64,000 bases of DNA from Ignavibacteriales bacterium (GCA_020635255.1 JACKAC010000001.1:1675673-1739672); one strand, 5' to 3'. Numbered from the stretch's first letter, positions 1-9,013 are shown. Translations and numbers: made by a program. Notes: generated by a model not told the origin, from the letters alone.

Positions 1-192
1 ATTCCCATTTTCCGATTTTTCAATTGTTATCGAATCCAAAGGAGATTTATCTTCTGATAAATTTTCTTCCAGGTATTCTACCTCAGGATCGGGCAAAGCA
101 TCCTCCTTTGGCTCCGCATCTTCATTCTTCGATTGCCGGCATGAAGTTAAAAATAAAACCCAGATTATTGATAAAAAAATAAATTTATTCAT
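1..192 (-). CDS. Lipoprotein, N-terminal part only (runs off left edge)
   Basis: The ATG is at 190-192 on the minus strand, overlapping the rarA stop as ATGA, so the two genes are translationally coupled. The 64 visible residues begin MNKFIFLSIIWVLFLTSCRQ: a short hydrophobic signal followed by a lipobox (LTSC), so the mature protein should be lipid-anchored at Cys18. What follows is strongly acidic (runs of E and D between K residues), typical of an extended linker. The rest of the protein lies outside the window, so no function can be given. Confidence 0.6.
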   Translation of the reverse strand, partial: MNKFIFLSIIWVLFLTSCRQSKNEDAEPKEDALPDPEVEYLEENLSEDKSPLDSITIEKSENGN

Positions 193-1514
193 TTTCTTCT
201 TTTACTCCACAATTTTTTCAGGCGCTCAAGGAATTTGCTTTCCTTACCCGATTCTTTTGGTTCGTAATATATCGCATCCTTCAATTCCTCCGGCAGATAC
301 ACCTGATCGACGAAGTTGTCCTCGAACTGGTGCGCGTATTTATAATCTTTTCCATAATCGAGGTCTTTCATTAGTTTGGTCGGGGCATTCCGTAAGTGCA
401 GAGGAACACCGTAAGCGGGTTTATTTTCCACGTCTTCATTTGCGGCTTTTAGTGCCATATACGAAGCGTTGCTCTTATCACAGCTCGCGAGGTACGTCGC
501 GGTCTGCGCCAGCACAAGTTGTCCCTCCGGCATACCTATGTATGTTATTGCCGTGAAACAACTTGTGGCAAGTGTGAGCGCGTATGGATCGGCATTCCCG
601 ATGTCTTCCGATGCGAGAATGACCATCCTTCGCGCGATAAACTTCGGATCTTCTCCGCCTTTAAGCATGCGGGACATCCAGTAGAGAGCAGCATCGGGAT
701 CACTGCCCCGGATACTTTTTATGAATGCGGAGATGATATTATAATGCTCTTCACGGTCTTTATCGTAACGGATGTATTTAGCTTGAAACGCTTCTTTTAT
801 TTTATCCGTAGTTATATGGACTTTACCTTCGCTATCGGGTGAAGAAAGTTTAACCGCAAGCTCCAGCCCGTTGAGTAGTTTCCGCGCATCTCCGCCGGAC
901 AGCCCGATGAGTGAATCCTTATCTTCTACTGTAATGTCGAGCTTGCCCAGGGCTTCATCCTTTTCGAGAGCCTCATCTATTATCCGCGATAGATCATCCA
1001 CGGAAAGCTCTTCCAGTACGTAAACCCTGCACCTCGAGAGAAGAGGTGAGATAACTTCGAATGAAGGATTCTCCGTCGTAGCGCCAATGAGAATAATAGT
1101 CCCCTGCTCCACACTGTGAAGAAGTGAGTCCTGCTGTGATTTATTAAAGCGGTGTATTTCGTCGATGAAAAGTATTGTCCTTTTGCCGGTACGCTCGAGG
1201 TTGTATTCGGCTTTTTCTATTGCGCTGCGGACGTCCTTTACTCCCGCGCTGACGGCTGAGAGCTGTATAAAATCTGCCTTTATCACGTGCGCGATAATTA
1301 GAGCCAGTGTGGTTTTTCCAACGCCGGGCGGTCCCCAGAATATCATCGAGACGAGTTCGCCCTTTTCCAGCATGGTGCGGATGGGTTTCCCTGCGCCAAG
1401 CAAGTGTGACTGCCCGAAGAAATCATCGAGCGAAGTCGGCCTCATTCGCTCCGCTAACGGACGGCTTTCTGCTTTTGCTTTCTTCTTATTTATTTCGTTT
1501 CCAAAAAGATCCAT
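189..1514 (-). CDS. rarA: Replication-associated recombination protein A (RarA/MgsA), AAA+ ATPase
   Basis: RarA is a clamp-loader-related AAA+ ATPase acting at stalled forks and single-stranded DNA junctions. The 441 residues are the usual length. Visible in order: the N-terminal family signature RPLAERMRPTSLDDFFGQ (residues 20-37), Walker A GPPGVGKTT (about 61-69), Walker B plus the family motif DEIHRFNKSQQD (about 118-129), sensor 1 in GATTENPSFEV, sensor 2 region SGGDARKLLNGLELA, then the C-terminal tetramerisation region with YGVPLHLRNAPTKLM. One base separates its start from the end of the MgtC-family gene upstream, and it overlaps the lipoprotein gene downstream by 4 bp, so the three probably form one transcript. 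Identification is secure. Confidence 0.95.
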   Translation of the reverse strand: MDLFGNEINKKKAKAESRPLAERMRPTSLDDFFGQSHLLGAGKPIRTMLEKGELVSMIFWGPPGVGKTTLALIIAHVIKADFIQLSAVSAGVKDVRSAIEKAEYNLERTGKRTILFIDEIHRFNKSQQDSLLHSVEQGTIILIGATTENPSFEVISPLLSRCRVYVLEELSVDDLSRIIDEALEKDEALGKLDITVEDKDSLIGLSGGDARKLLNGLELAVKLSSPDSEGKVHITTDKIKEAFQAKYIRYDKDREEHYNIISAFIKSIRGSDPDAALYWMSRMLKGGEDPKFIARRMVILASEDIGNADPYALTLATSCFTAITYIGMPEGQLVLAQTATYLASCDKSNASYMALKAANEDVENKPAYGVPLHLRNAPTKLMKDLDYGKDYKYAHQFEDNFVDQVYLPEELKDAIYYEPKESGKESKFLERLKKLWSKRRK

Positions 1515-1515
1515 A

Positions 1516-2838
1516 TTAAAAGAAGGCTCGTTTTATTACAACATATAATACAAAAGTTAAAAACACAGGGATAAATCCAATCGATGCATATTTTTTAAGC
1601 TCAGGCTTACCGAATATAAGACACATTGCATATTTAACCAGTGTATTGGAAGCGGCGGCAATAATTACCCCGGTGAAAGCGACGTTAATAGCCAGATTGA
1701 CCCCGGCGAGGTTTGCCATAGATATAACTACCGCGTCCACATCAGTCAGACCGGATATTGCGCTGACGGCATATATCGCCCCGGTTCCTATGTATTCCTT
1801 AGCCAGCCCGACCAGAAGCAATATCGAAACGAAGACCGCTCCGAATTTCAGTGCTTCCGTAAGATTAAGCGGGTTCTTAGAAACAATTCCTCGTTCGGAA
1901 TGAGTGACCTTGGAATTTCTTACGATAAGATAACCGATACCAATACCTATACCTGCAACAATTATCATCCCCGCAGCGCTCTGTTCAAAAAGTTCTTTAT
2001 TCAAAATGTAGAGCAGGAACGCGATGCGAAGGAACATAATGGATGAAGCAACAATGACCGCGGCCGCCTGGTATGAAGGAACGCCCTTCCCGGCTTTGCT
2101 CTGGCGCGAGAAATGCCACGTTACAGCCGTGCTCGAAATAAATCCTCCGAGAATGCCCGTTAGGATCACACTCTTCCCTGTATTGATAAATTTACCAAGA
2201 AGATACCCGACGAAATTCAATCCTGTTAGAAGAACAATAATAAGACCGATCTTGAATGGATTAAGCACACCATCCGGTCCGTAATCTTCATCCGGCAAGA
2301 GCGGAAGCAACAGCGCCGCCATAATAACGAATTGTATGATAGCGTGTATGTCTTTTTCCGTAAGCTTACCAATCGCTTTGTGGATGCGAAGCTTAAACGC
2401 GAGGGTGATCGTAAGAAACACTCCAATGCCTACTGCAAGCAAAGTATAATCAAGGTACACCATAGCACCGAGGAGATATGCAATGACGACGGAGAATTCT
2501 GAGGTAGTACCGGTATGTCCCAGCTTTGAATTCCTGTAGTAAAACATGCCAACATATACCAAAACAGCCACAAGTGTTACAAAAAAGAGCCAGATGGTTA
2601 ACGAAGCCGAAAGGAACATTATAATATAGCCCAGTAAAGTAATGATCGGGTATGTCCTGATACCTGCCATGAGGAGGTTATCACTTCCAGTTCGCTCCTC
2701 TTTTTTATGTGAATATTCCCGCTCGAGTCCAATTAATATCCCGATCCCTACCGAAACGAGCATCCCAATAATGAGCTTTTGTGTATCATAGCCCGTCGGG
2801 ATACTAACCTGCAAAAATATCAATAAATGGGATATCAT
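1516..2838 (-). CDS. MgtC/SapB-DUF4010 integral membrane protein
   Basis: A 440-residue polytopic inner-membrane protein. The N-terminal third has the MgtC/SapB signature: a glycine-rich helix ending GILIGLEREYSHKK (about residues 32-45) and then AGIRTYPIITLLGYI. The C-terminal two thirds, with further hydrophobic helices and the motif SGLTDVDAVVISMANLA (about 360-376), match the DUF4010 module usually fused to it. About 12 membrane segments are visible. MgtC proteins are tied to survival at low Mg2+ and to membrane-potential effects, but the role of the DUF4010 fusions is unknown. It ends one base before rarA begins. No Mg2+-sensing leader can be recognised upstream; the 93 bases to the divergent clpB-like gene are plain AT-rich sequence. 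Confidence 0.85.
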   Translation of the reverse strand: MISHLLIFLQVSIPTGYDTQKLIIGMLVSVGIGILIGLEREYSHKKEERTGSDNLLMAGIRTYPIITLLGYIIMFLSASLTIWLFFVTLVAVLVYVGMFYYRNSKLGHTGTTSEFSVVIAYLLGAMVYLDYTLLAVGIGVFLTITLAFKLRIHKAIGKLTEKDIHAIIQFVIMAALLLPLLPDEDYGPDGVLNPFKIGLIIVLLTGLNFVGYLLGKFINTGKSVILTGILGGFISSTAVTWHFSRQSKAGKGVPSYQAAAVIVASSIMFLRIAFLLYILNKELFEQSAAGMIIVAGIGIGIGYLIVRNSKVTHSERGIVSKNPLNLTEALKFGAVFVSILLLVGLAKEYIGTGAIYAVSAISGLTDVDAVVISMANLAGVNLAINVAFTGVIIAAASNTLVKYAMCLIFGKPELKKYASIGFIPVFLTFVLYVVIKRAFF

Positions 2839-2931
2839 TACTAAATTTACCTTAATTATAAGACTTATTACATAGAAATAAGTGTTTTAATTCATTAATT
2901 TAAAGAATTACGTTAAAAAAATGTGTAAAAA

Positions 2932-4278
2932 ATGGCTAAAGATACAACCGTAAATCCCACCAAAATACGCCTGGATGAAATCGAAAAAGAGCTTGCCGAA
3001 CTCAAATCCCAGAGGGACGAGTTAACCGCACACTGGAATTTGGAGAAGGAGCTTATTAAAACCATACGGGCGTCCAAGGAGGAAATCGATAATCTAAAAG
3101 CCGAAGCCGAACGATATGAACGCGAAGGCGACCTGTCCAAAGTAGCGGAAATCAGGTACGGAAAAATCCCTGAACTCGAAAAGACCATAGAGACAAAGAA
3201 CTCCGAACTGAAAAAAGTTCAAGAGAATAAGCAGATGCTGAAAGAGGAGGTAGATGCGGATGACATAGCGGAGATCGTCTCGAGGTGGACGGGAATACCG
3301 GTTAGCAAGATGCTGGAGGGCGAGCGTGAGAAGCTATTGAAGATGGAAGAAAACCTCGCACAGAGGCTGATAGGACAAAAGGAAGCGGTTGTTGCAGTAT
3401 CGGAAGCAATACGAAGGTCACGTGCTGGACTCCAGGATGAGAACAGACCCATCGGGTCGTTTATTTTCCTTGGTACAACGGGTGTAGGTAAGACGGAGCT
3501 GGCGCGAGCGCTGGCTGAGTTTTTATTCGATGATGAAAAGGCGATCGTGAGAATAGATATGAGCGAATATATGGAGAAGTTCTCCGTGTCGCGTCTTATT
3601 GGCGCGCCTCCGGGATATGTAGGCTATGAGGAAGGCGGTCAGCTGACTGAAGCAGTCAGAAGGAGGCCATATTGTGTGGTGCTTCTCGACGAAATAGAAA
3701 AAGCTCACCCGGACGTTTACAATATTTTACTTCAGGTACTCGATGAAGGCAGGCTGACGGATTCAAAGGGAAAGACGGTGAACTTCAAGAATACGATAAT
3801 CATAATGACGTCCAACATCGGCTCTCATATTATACAGGAAAGACTGCAAGACATAACCGAAAAGAACAGGGACGAAGTGATGAGCGAATTAAGGTCGAAG
3901 CTTTTCGACCTGCTAAAGGCAACCATACGACCGGAGTTTTTAAACAGGATAGACGAAATAATACTCTTTAAGCCTCTTACCGAAGGAGAGATAAGGCTCA
4001 TAGTGGACCTACAGCTTGCAAGCGTACAGAGGATGCTACAGCACAACCAGATGGGTATGGAAGTAGATACGGATGTAAAGGACTGGTTAGGAAAGCTCGG
4101 GTTCGATATTAATTACGGGGCGCGGCCGCTAAAACGTACTATCCAAAAGTACATTACCAATCCCCTTTCGGAGAGGCTGCTTAACGGAGAGTTTCTGCCG
4201 GGCGACGATATCCATGTTAAGATGAAAGGTGAAGGGCAAATCGATTTTGAAAAAGCAAAAGGCGGTTCCAAAAAATAA
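2932..4278 (+). CDS. ClpB-type disaggregase lacking the N domain and first AAA+ domain
   Basis: ClpB is a protein disaggregase with an N domain, NBD1, a coiled-coil M domain and NBD2 (about 860 residues). This 448-residue ORF starts inside the M domain (residues 11-110, e.g. LDEIEKELAEL and YGKIPELEK) and continues through a complete NBD2: RWTGIPVSKMLEGEREKLL (119-137), Walker A GTTGVGKT (181-188; the usual Pro at position 2 is Thr), pore loop GAPPGYVGYEEGG (224-236), Walker B VVLLDEIEKAHPD, RPEFLNRIDEI and sensor 2 GARPLKR. Residues 1-10 (MAKDTTVNPT) have no ClpB counterpart. No remnant of NBD1 lies in the 93 bases upstream, and no Shine-Dalgarno sequence is visible. Its stop abuts the ATG of the next gene. 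It could be a single-ring ClpB derivative or a 5'-deleted gene still expressed. Confidence 0.85.
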   Translation: MAKDTTVNPTKIRLDEIEKELAELKSQRDELTAHWNLEKELIKTIRASKEEIDNLKAEAERYEREGDLSKVAEIRYGKIPELEKTIETKNSELKKVQENKQMLKEEVDADDIAEIVSRWTGIPVSKMLEGEREKLLKMEENLAQRLIGQKEAVVAVSEAIRRSRAGLQDENRPIGSFIFLGTTGVGKTELARALAEFLFDDEKAIVRIDMSEYMEKFSVSRLIGAPPGYVGYEEGGQLTEAVRRRPYCVVLLDEIEKAHPDVYNILLQVLDEGRLTDSKGKTVNFKNTIIIMTSNIGSHIIQERLQDITEKNRDEVMSELRSKLFDLLKATIRPEFLNRIDEIILFKPLTEGEIRLIVDLQLASVQRMLQHNQMGMEVDTDVKDWLGKLGFDINYGARPLKRTIQKYITNPLSERLLNGEFLPGDDIHVKMKGEGQIDFEKAKGGSKK

Positions 4279-5115
4279 ATGATAAATTACACCGACAGCT
4301 TTTTTGACCTGAAACTCTTAAAGATAAACGACATCAAGCTTCACGAGGACACCGAAACAAAGCGGCTTCGTAATATTTACTCACGTATACGGCGCGACAA
4401 GCACCTCATTAACCCGATCATAGTAGCTCAATACAACAAAGACCTTATCCTCATCGACGGCGCGAACAGGTACAGTTCGCTCAAAGACATCGGCTGTAAG
4501 CTGGTGCTCGCGCAGATAATAGATTATAAGGACGGCCATACAAAGCTGTCAAAGTGGAATCACCTTGTTTACGACATGGATGATAATGTGATAAAGGATT
4601 ACTGCGATAAGTACAAGCTAAAGTACACTTTCACGAGCGTAAAGAACGGCAAGAAAATACTTCACAATAACCTCAACAGAGTGCTGGTATCGGACATAAA
4701 AAAGAACGAGACGATGGTAATCACTTTATCAAAGGATTTCGGGAAGATGATAGACCAGCTTAATGACATTACACACCTGTACTTCAAGAAATATTCGTTC
4801 GACCGCTCCGAGCCGGAGATAAATTTTTCCGACCTTAAGAAGTTCACGCGCAGAAAAGGAACCCTGATCGAATTTCCGAAACTCAAAAAAGAGCATATAG
4901 TAAAGATCGCGAAGAGTAATAAGAAGATCCCTGCCGGTATAACCAGGCACATATTGAGGAACAGGGTTCTTCACGTAAAGTATGAGATAAAGAAGTTATT
5001 GACCGAGGGAAATGTCAAAGCCAAAACCAAGGAGCTCGAGCAGATGCTTCTAAATAAAATAGACAAGAACAAAGTAAGACAATACACGGAGTCGGTGATA
5101 GTATTCGACGAGTAA
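4279..5115 (+). CDS. ParB/sulfiredoxin-fold protein, SbnI/SerK-like (possible free-serine kinase)
   Basis: 278 residues starting directly after the clpB-like stop codon. Residues 10-90 show the ParB/Srx fold seen in SbnI and archaeal SerK: IKLHEDTETKRL (19-30, with the Glu that is catalytic in those kinases at position 23), a helix with RIRRDKHLINPIIV, then LILIDGANR (56-64), the ParB-type phosphate-binding motif, and WNHLVYD. There is no ParB helix-turn-helix centromere-binding region, so a chromosome partition role is unlikely. The C-terminal 190 residues are basic and without a family I recognise. SbnI and SerK phosphorylate free L-serine to O-phosphoserine; that activity here is inferred only from motif similarity. 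Ten bases separate it from lolC. Confidence 0.6.
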   Translation: MINYTDSFFDLKLLKINDIKLHEDTETKRLRNIYSRIRRDKHLINPIIVAQYNKDLILIDGANRYSSLKDIGCKLVLAQIIDYKDGHTKLSKWNHLVYDMDDNVIKDYCDKYKLKYTFTSVKNGKKILHNNLNRVLVSDIKKNETMVITLSKDFGKMIDQLNDITHLYFKKYSFDRSEPEINFSDLKKFTRRKGTLIEFPKLKKEHIVKIAKSNKKIPAGITRHILRNRVLHVKYEIKKLLTEGNVKAKTKELEQMLLNKIDKNKVRQYTESVIVFDE

Positions 5116-5124
5116 ATTTAGAAG

Positions 5125-6351
5125 ATGAGCGTAGAATATTTCATAGCGAGGCGGTACCTGTTTTCAAAGAAGCGGATGAATTTCATCACCATCATCTCGA
5201 CCATCTCCATAGTCGGTGTAACAATCGGTGTCGCGGCAATGATAATCGTTCTTTCTGTATTCAACGGGTTCAATTCAAAGGTAACGTCACTTCTGGTTGC
5301 ATTCGATCCGCACATAAGGATAGAATCGAAGAATTCTAACCAGCTAAGCAATTACCAGGAGCTGTCAGGGAAGATAAATGACATCGACATGAAGGCTTCC
5401 TCCCCTTTCACGCTGAATAAAGGACTCATAGCGACGAATGACGTTACAAAGGCGGTTTACATAAAAGGGATCGACGAGAAGAAGTACGGTGAAGTATCCG
5501 GGCTTGAACAGTCCACCATACTCGGTGAGCTTAACCTTAAAGATAAAGGTGACATAGGCGGGATAGTTCTCGGCAGGACACTTGCCGGGGAGCTTAGAAG
5601 TCTCGAAGGTGATACGGTTACAATGATAAGCACTGTCGGGCTGGAGAAATCCCTCACACAGTTCGTAGAGCCTATTACAAAGAAGTTCATAGTGCGGGGA
5701 ATATTCGAATCGGACAATAAGGAATATGACAATAAATATGCGTTCATTTCGCTGGGAAACTCACAGCAGTTATTCGATCTGGGCGATAATGTTAATGGTA
5801 TCGATATACGGTTAAACGATATAAAAGCATCCGAGTCGGTCAAAAAAGAGTTAGAAGAAAAACTTGGACCGGATTATACCGTTTCTACATGGTACGACCT
5901 GCACGCGGATTTCTACTCATTGATGAATATCGAGCGCTGGGTATCGTTCAGTATATTGAGCTTAATTATCGTTGTGGCTTCATTTAATATACTTACTTCC
6001 CTTACTATGACGGTTATCGAGAAGAAAAGGGATATAGGCGTATTAAAAGCGATCGGCGCAACGGAAAAAATGATAAGGAGAATATTCCTGTACGAAGGGA
6101 TAACCGTGGGACTTATAGGGATGGTTGTAGGGACATTGCTGGGGCTTCTCACGATACTGGGACAAATACAATTTAAATTTTATCAGCTAGACCCCATGCG
6201 CTATGCAGTTGATGCGTTGCCGGTTGAGCTCAGAGTGATGGATTTTATAACCGTGCCCCTCGCAGCATTTTTGTTGTGTTTCTTTGCTTCTATATACCCG
6301 GCTTACAAAGCCGCTAAATCCGACCCGATACAATCGATCAGGTGGGAATAA
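5125..6351 (+). CDS. Lipoprotein-releasing ABC transporter permease, LolC/LolE family
   Basis: 408 residues with the architecture of LolC/E: the N-terminal signature FIARRYLFSKKR, a first membrane helix (about 18-45, VGVTIGVAAMIIVLSVFNGF), a large periplasmic (MacB-like) domain of about 220 residues, and three C-terminal helices with MTVIEKKRDIGVLKAIGAT (about 290-308), the cytoplasmic coupling region. LolCDE extracts mature lipoproteins from the inner membrane for LolA. Only one permease gene is present, as in many bacteria where one LolC/E protein forms a homodimer. The ATPase gene lolD starts 16 bases after its stop. Several lipoproteins encoded in this window would be its clients. Confidence 0.9.
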   Translation: MSVEYFIARRYLFSKKRMNFITIISTISIVGVTIGVAAMIIVLSVFNGFNSKVTSLLVAFDPHIRIESKNSNQLSNYQELSGKINDIDMKASSPFTLNKGLIATNDVTKAVYIKGIDEKKYGEVSGLEQSTILGELNLKDKGDIGGIVLGRTLAGELRSLEGDTVTMISTVGLEKSLTQFVEPITKKFIVRGIFESDNKEYDNKYAFISLGNSQQLFDLGDNVNGIDIRLNDIKASESVKKELEEKLGPDYTVSTWYDLHADFYSLMNIERWVSFSILSLIIVVASFNILTSLTMTVIEKKRDIGVLKAIGATEKMIRRIFLYEGITVGLIGMVVGTLLGLLTILGQIQFKFYQLDPMRYAVDALPVELRVMDFITVPLAAFLLCFFASIYPAYKAAKSDPIQSIRWE

Positions 6352-6367
6352 TTTTCAATTAATACGA

Positions 6368-7042
6368 ATGGATAAAAAAGTAATACTATCAGCAAAAGAC
6401 CTGAAGAAGTCTTATAAGATAACGAAGAAAAACTATCTCGACGTTTTAAAAGGGATAGATCTAGAAATATACGACAGCGAAGTGGTGGCAATCGTCGGTA
6501 AGTCCGGTACGGGGAAAAGCACACTTCTTCACATACTCGGCACGCTGGATAAACCCGATACGGGGCAGGTATTATTTGAGGGGAATGACATCTTCGCGAT
6601 GCGAGAGAAGCAGATATCCGAATTCAGGAACAAAAGTTTAGGATTTATATTTCAATTTCATCATCTTCTGCCGGAATTCACGGCTCTCGAAAATGTACTC
6701 ATTGCGTCGATGATAGGAGGAACTAAGAACGAAGACAGAGCGCGCGAGTTGATGAAGGAGGTCGGTATTTCGGAAAGAGAATCTCATAAGCCGTCGGAAC
6801 TATCCGGGGGTGAGGCGCAGAGGGTTGCGATAGCACGCGCATTGATAAATTCGCCGCGGCTGGTACTCGCTGACGAGCCAACAGGTAACCTGGACAGCGA
6901 AAACGCTGATGCTATTATGGAGCTGTTATTTGGCTTAAGGGATAAGTTCGGTCATACCTTTGTAATAGTTACACATAACGAGGATTTCGCAGGAAGATGT
7001 GACAGGGTGATTCGCCTTCAGGATGGCATGGTAATAAAGTGA
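6368..7042 (+). CDS. lolD: Lipoprotein-releasing ABC transporter ATPase LolD
   Basis: I place the start at the ATG at 6368 (MDKKVILSAKDLKKSY, 224 residues). A longer reading from 6284 would overlap the permease gene and add 28 residues with no match to the family. Motifs: Walker A GKSGTGKST, Q-loop FIFQFHHLLPEFTALENV (the H-H-L-L-P-E-F string is typical of LolD), signature LSGGEAQRVAIARAL, Walker B LVLADEPTGNLD, H-loop VTHN. It powers the LolC/E permease encoded immediately upstream, with which it surely forms an operon. Confidence 0.92.
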   Translation: MDKKVILSAKDLKKSYKITKKNYLDVLKGIDLEIYDSEVVAIVGKSGTGKSTLLHILGTLDKPDTGQVLFEGNDIFAMREKQISEFRNKSLGFIFQFHHLLPEFTALENVLIASMIGGTKNEDRARELMKEVGISERESHKPSELSGGEAQRVAIARALINSPRLVLADEPTGNLDSENADAIMELLFGLRDKFGHTFVIVTHNEDFAGRCDRVIRLQDGMVIK

Positions 7043-7098
7043 TTTATTTGGGAATAATTCATATTTTCTAATATGTATAATTAATCCTGGGAGGATAG

Positions 7099-8148
7099 AT
7101 GGCATCGGAATTCAGGCGTTCTTTCAGGAGCGATGTTTATATATCCAGGTATTACAAAAAGATCGTCATAACGGTTGTTCTTATAATTCTTTCTACGATA
7201 TTTGGCACCGCCGGGTATATGCTGATCGAAAATTACGCTCTGATAGACGCGTTTTACATGACTGTTATTACTACGTCGACGGTGGGATTTCTGGAGGTCC
7301 AGCCACTTAGCGACGCAGGCAGGTTATTTACAACCCTTTTGATCGTTACTAATATTGGGATCTTCTTTTACGGAGTTACGACCATCGGCGGGTTTATCAT
7401 TGAAGGTGAATTTAAAAATTTCTTCAAAACATTTAAAGTTTACAAGAAAATAGATAAGCTTGAAGGACATACAATAGTCTGCGGTTACGGCAGAAACGGA
7501 AAGCAGGTGTGCGAGGTGCTTCTCTCACGCGGAAATGATTTCGTTGTGATCGATAGCAAAAAGGAACTTGTCGAGGAGCTCCGTGACAGAGAAGATATGC
7601 TGTACATAGACGGTAATGCAACCGACGAGGACGTGCTCATAAGAGCCGGTATCAAACATGCTTCCTCTATAGTTTCTACTCTGCCGTCGGATCCGGATAA
7701 CGTTTACGTAGTCCTTTCGGCAAAAGAGCTTAACCCTGGTATTAATATCATAAGCAGGGCATCTAATGAGGACTCCGTAAGCAAACTAAAAAGCGCCGGA
7801 GCCAATTATGTGATCATGCCTGAAAAGATCGGCGGTTCTCACATGGCAATACTAGTTACCGAGCCCGATATAATGCAATTCCTGGCAATGCTGACCGGGC
7901 GCGATACGGGCTTCAACATATCATTCGAAGAATTTTCGCTGGAAGGAATAAAAGATGAAAAGGTTACTATACGCAAGCTTGACCTGAGAAGGAAAACAGG
8001 GGCAAACGTAATAGGACTAAAGGATGAAGAAGGAAAGTACCTGGTGAATCCGGATATAGATATGGAACTGACAAGCCGTACAAAAGTCATAATCCTGGGT
8101 TCCCGTGAGCAAATAAAGAAAGCCAGGGAAGTAATAAAAAGCATGTAA
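7099..8148 (+). CDS. Two-TM potassium channel with RCK (TrkA-N/TrkA-C) domain, divergent filter
   Basis: 349 residues. A first membrane helix at about 22-43, a pore region and a second helix at about 75-100 form the two-TM channel module; residues 118-235 are a TrkA-N Rossmann domain (GHTIVCGYGRNGKQV, with GxGxxG-type NAD-binding loop, then IDGNATDEDVLIRAGI), followed by a TrkA-C-like region ending in LGSREQIKKAREVI. This is the MthK/Kch-type ligand-gated channel layout. The filter reads TSTVGFLEV (about residues 60-68) instead of the canonical TVGYGD: Leu sits where the second filter glycine should be. Selectivity is therefore uncertain. A good Shine-Dalgarno sequence (GGGAGG) lies 6 bases before the ATG. 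It seems a single-gene unit. Confidence 0.85.
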   Translation: MASEFRRSFRSDVYISRYYKKIVITVVLIILSTIFGTAGYMLIENYALIDAFYMTVITTSTVGFLEVQPLSDAGRLFTTLLIVTNIGIFFYGVTTIGGFIIEGEFKNFFKTFKVYKKIDKLEGHTIVCGYGRNGKQVCEVLLSRGNDFVVIDSKKELVEELRDREDMLYIDGNATDEDVLIRAGIKHASSIVSTLPSDPDNVYVVLSAKELNPGINIISRASNEDSVSKLKSAGANYVIMPEKIGGSHMAILVTEPDIMQFLAMLTGRDTGFNISFEEFSLEGIKDEKVTIRKLDLRRKTGANVIGLKDEEGKYLVNPDIDMELTSRTKVIILGSREQIKKAREVIKSM

Positions 8149-8233
8149 GGGCTTTTTATTAACACAAATTTTACAGAGGAATTACCGCGTTTTGATTATT
8201 TTTTTGTATATTTCAATTTAATTTTCCTTATCA

Positions 8234-8998
8234 TTGAGCAAACCTAAGATAGTTACAAAAGATCTCAACCTGTACTACGATAGAGGCAAGGTCCACGCTC
8301 TTAAAAATATTAACCTGGATATAGAGCCTAACAAGATCACTGCGCTCATCGGTCCGTCCGGGTGCGGTAAGTCTACTTTTCTCCGAACGCTCAACAGGCT
8401 CAATGATCTAATCGACGGCGTAACCATCAAAGGTAAGGTATTAATTGACGACGTAGATATTTATGATAAGCGGGTAGATGTTGTATCTCTGCGCAGACGG
8501 GTAGGCATGGTATTCCAAAAATCCAATCCATTCCCAAAATCCATTTACGAAAACGTAACCTACGGTCCAAAGATAAACGGGGTAAAGAACAAAAAACTAT
8601 TGGACGAGATTGCTGAGGAAAGCTTTATTAAAGCCGCACTCTGGGACGAAGTGAAAGACCGTTTACATGAATCCGCGCTTGGACTATCGGGCGGACAGCA
8701 GCAGCGGCTCTGTATAGCGCGCGCCCTGGCTGTAAATCCAGAAATAATACTCATGGATGAACCGGCTAGCGCCCTGGATCCCATTTCGACCAATAAAATA
8801 GAAGAGTTAATATTTGAATTGAAAAAAAGTATTACCATTGTTATTGTAACACATAACATGCAGCAAGCATCACGGGTTAGTGATAATTGTGCATTTTTCC
8901 TGACCGGGGACGTAATAGAGTACGATTCGACGAAAAATATATTTACGAAACCCAAAAACGAAAAGACACAGAACTATATCACCGGAAAATTCGGTTAA
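8234..8998 (+). CDS. pstB: Phosphate ABC transporter ATP-binding protein PstB
   Basis: 254 residues, the normal length, starting at a TTG codon (8234-8236); no ATG fits and homologous sequence begins right there (MSKPKIVTKDLNLYYDRGK). Motifs: Walker A GPSGCGKST, then LRTLNRLNDLI typical of PstB, Q-loop VFQKSNPFPKSIYENV, signature LSGGQQQRLCIARALA, Walker B ILMDEPASALDP, H-loop VTHNMQQA. PstB drives high-affinity phosphate uptake with PstSCA. Those partners are not adjacent here: upstream is the K+ channel gene, so they must be elsewhere in the genome. phoU follows after 15 bases. The TTG start and lack of a Shine-Dalgarno sequence suggest modest translation. Confidence 0.93.
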   Translation: MSKPKIVTKDLNLYYDRGKVHALKNINLDIEPNKITALIGPSGCGKSTFLRTLNRLNDLIDGVTIKGKVLIDDVDIYDKRVDVVSLRRRVGMVFQKSNPFPKSIYENVTYGPKINGVKNKKLLDEIAEESFIKAALWDEVKDRLHESALGLSGGQQQRLCIARALAVNPEIILMDEPASALDPISTNKIEELIFELKKSITIVIVTHNMQQASRVSDNCAFFLTGDVIEYDSTKNIFTKPKNEKTQNYITGKFG

Positions 8999-9013
8999 TA
9001 ATAATAAACGCTT

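Noticed and set aside
4279..5115. Chromosome partition protein ParB
   Set aside because: It has the N-terminal fold but no helix-turn-helix DNA-binding region, no parA neighbour and no parS-like sites seen.
6284..6367. Upstream extension of the lolD frame
   Set aside because: It overlaps the end of the permease gene and its residues do not match LolD; the ATG at 6368 gives the family start.
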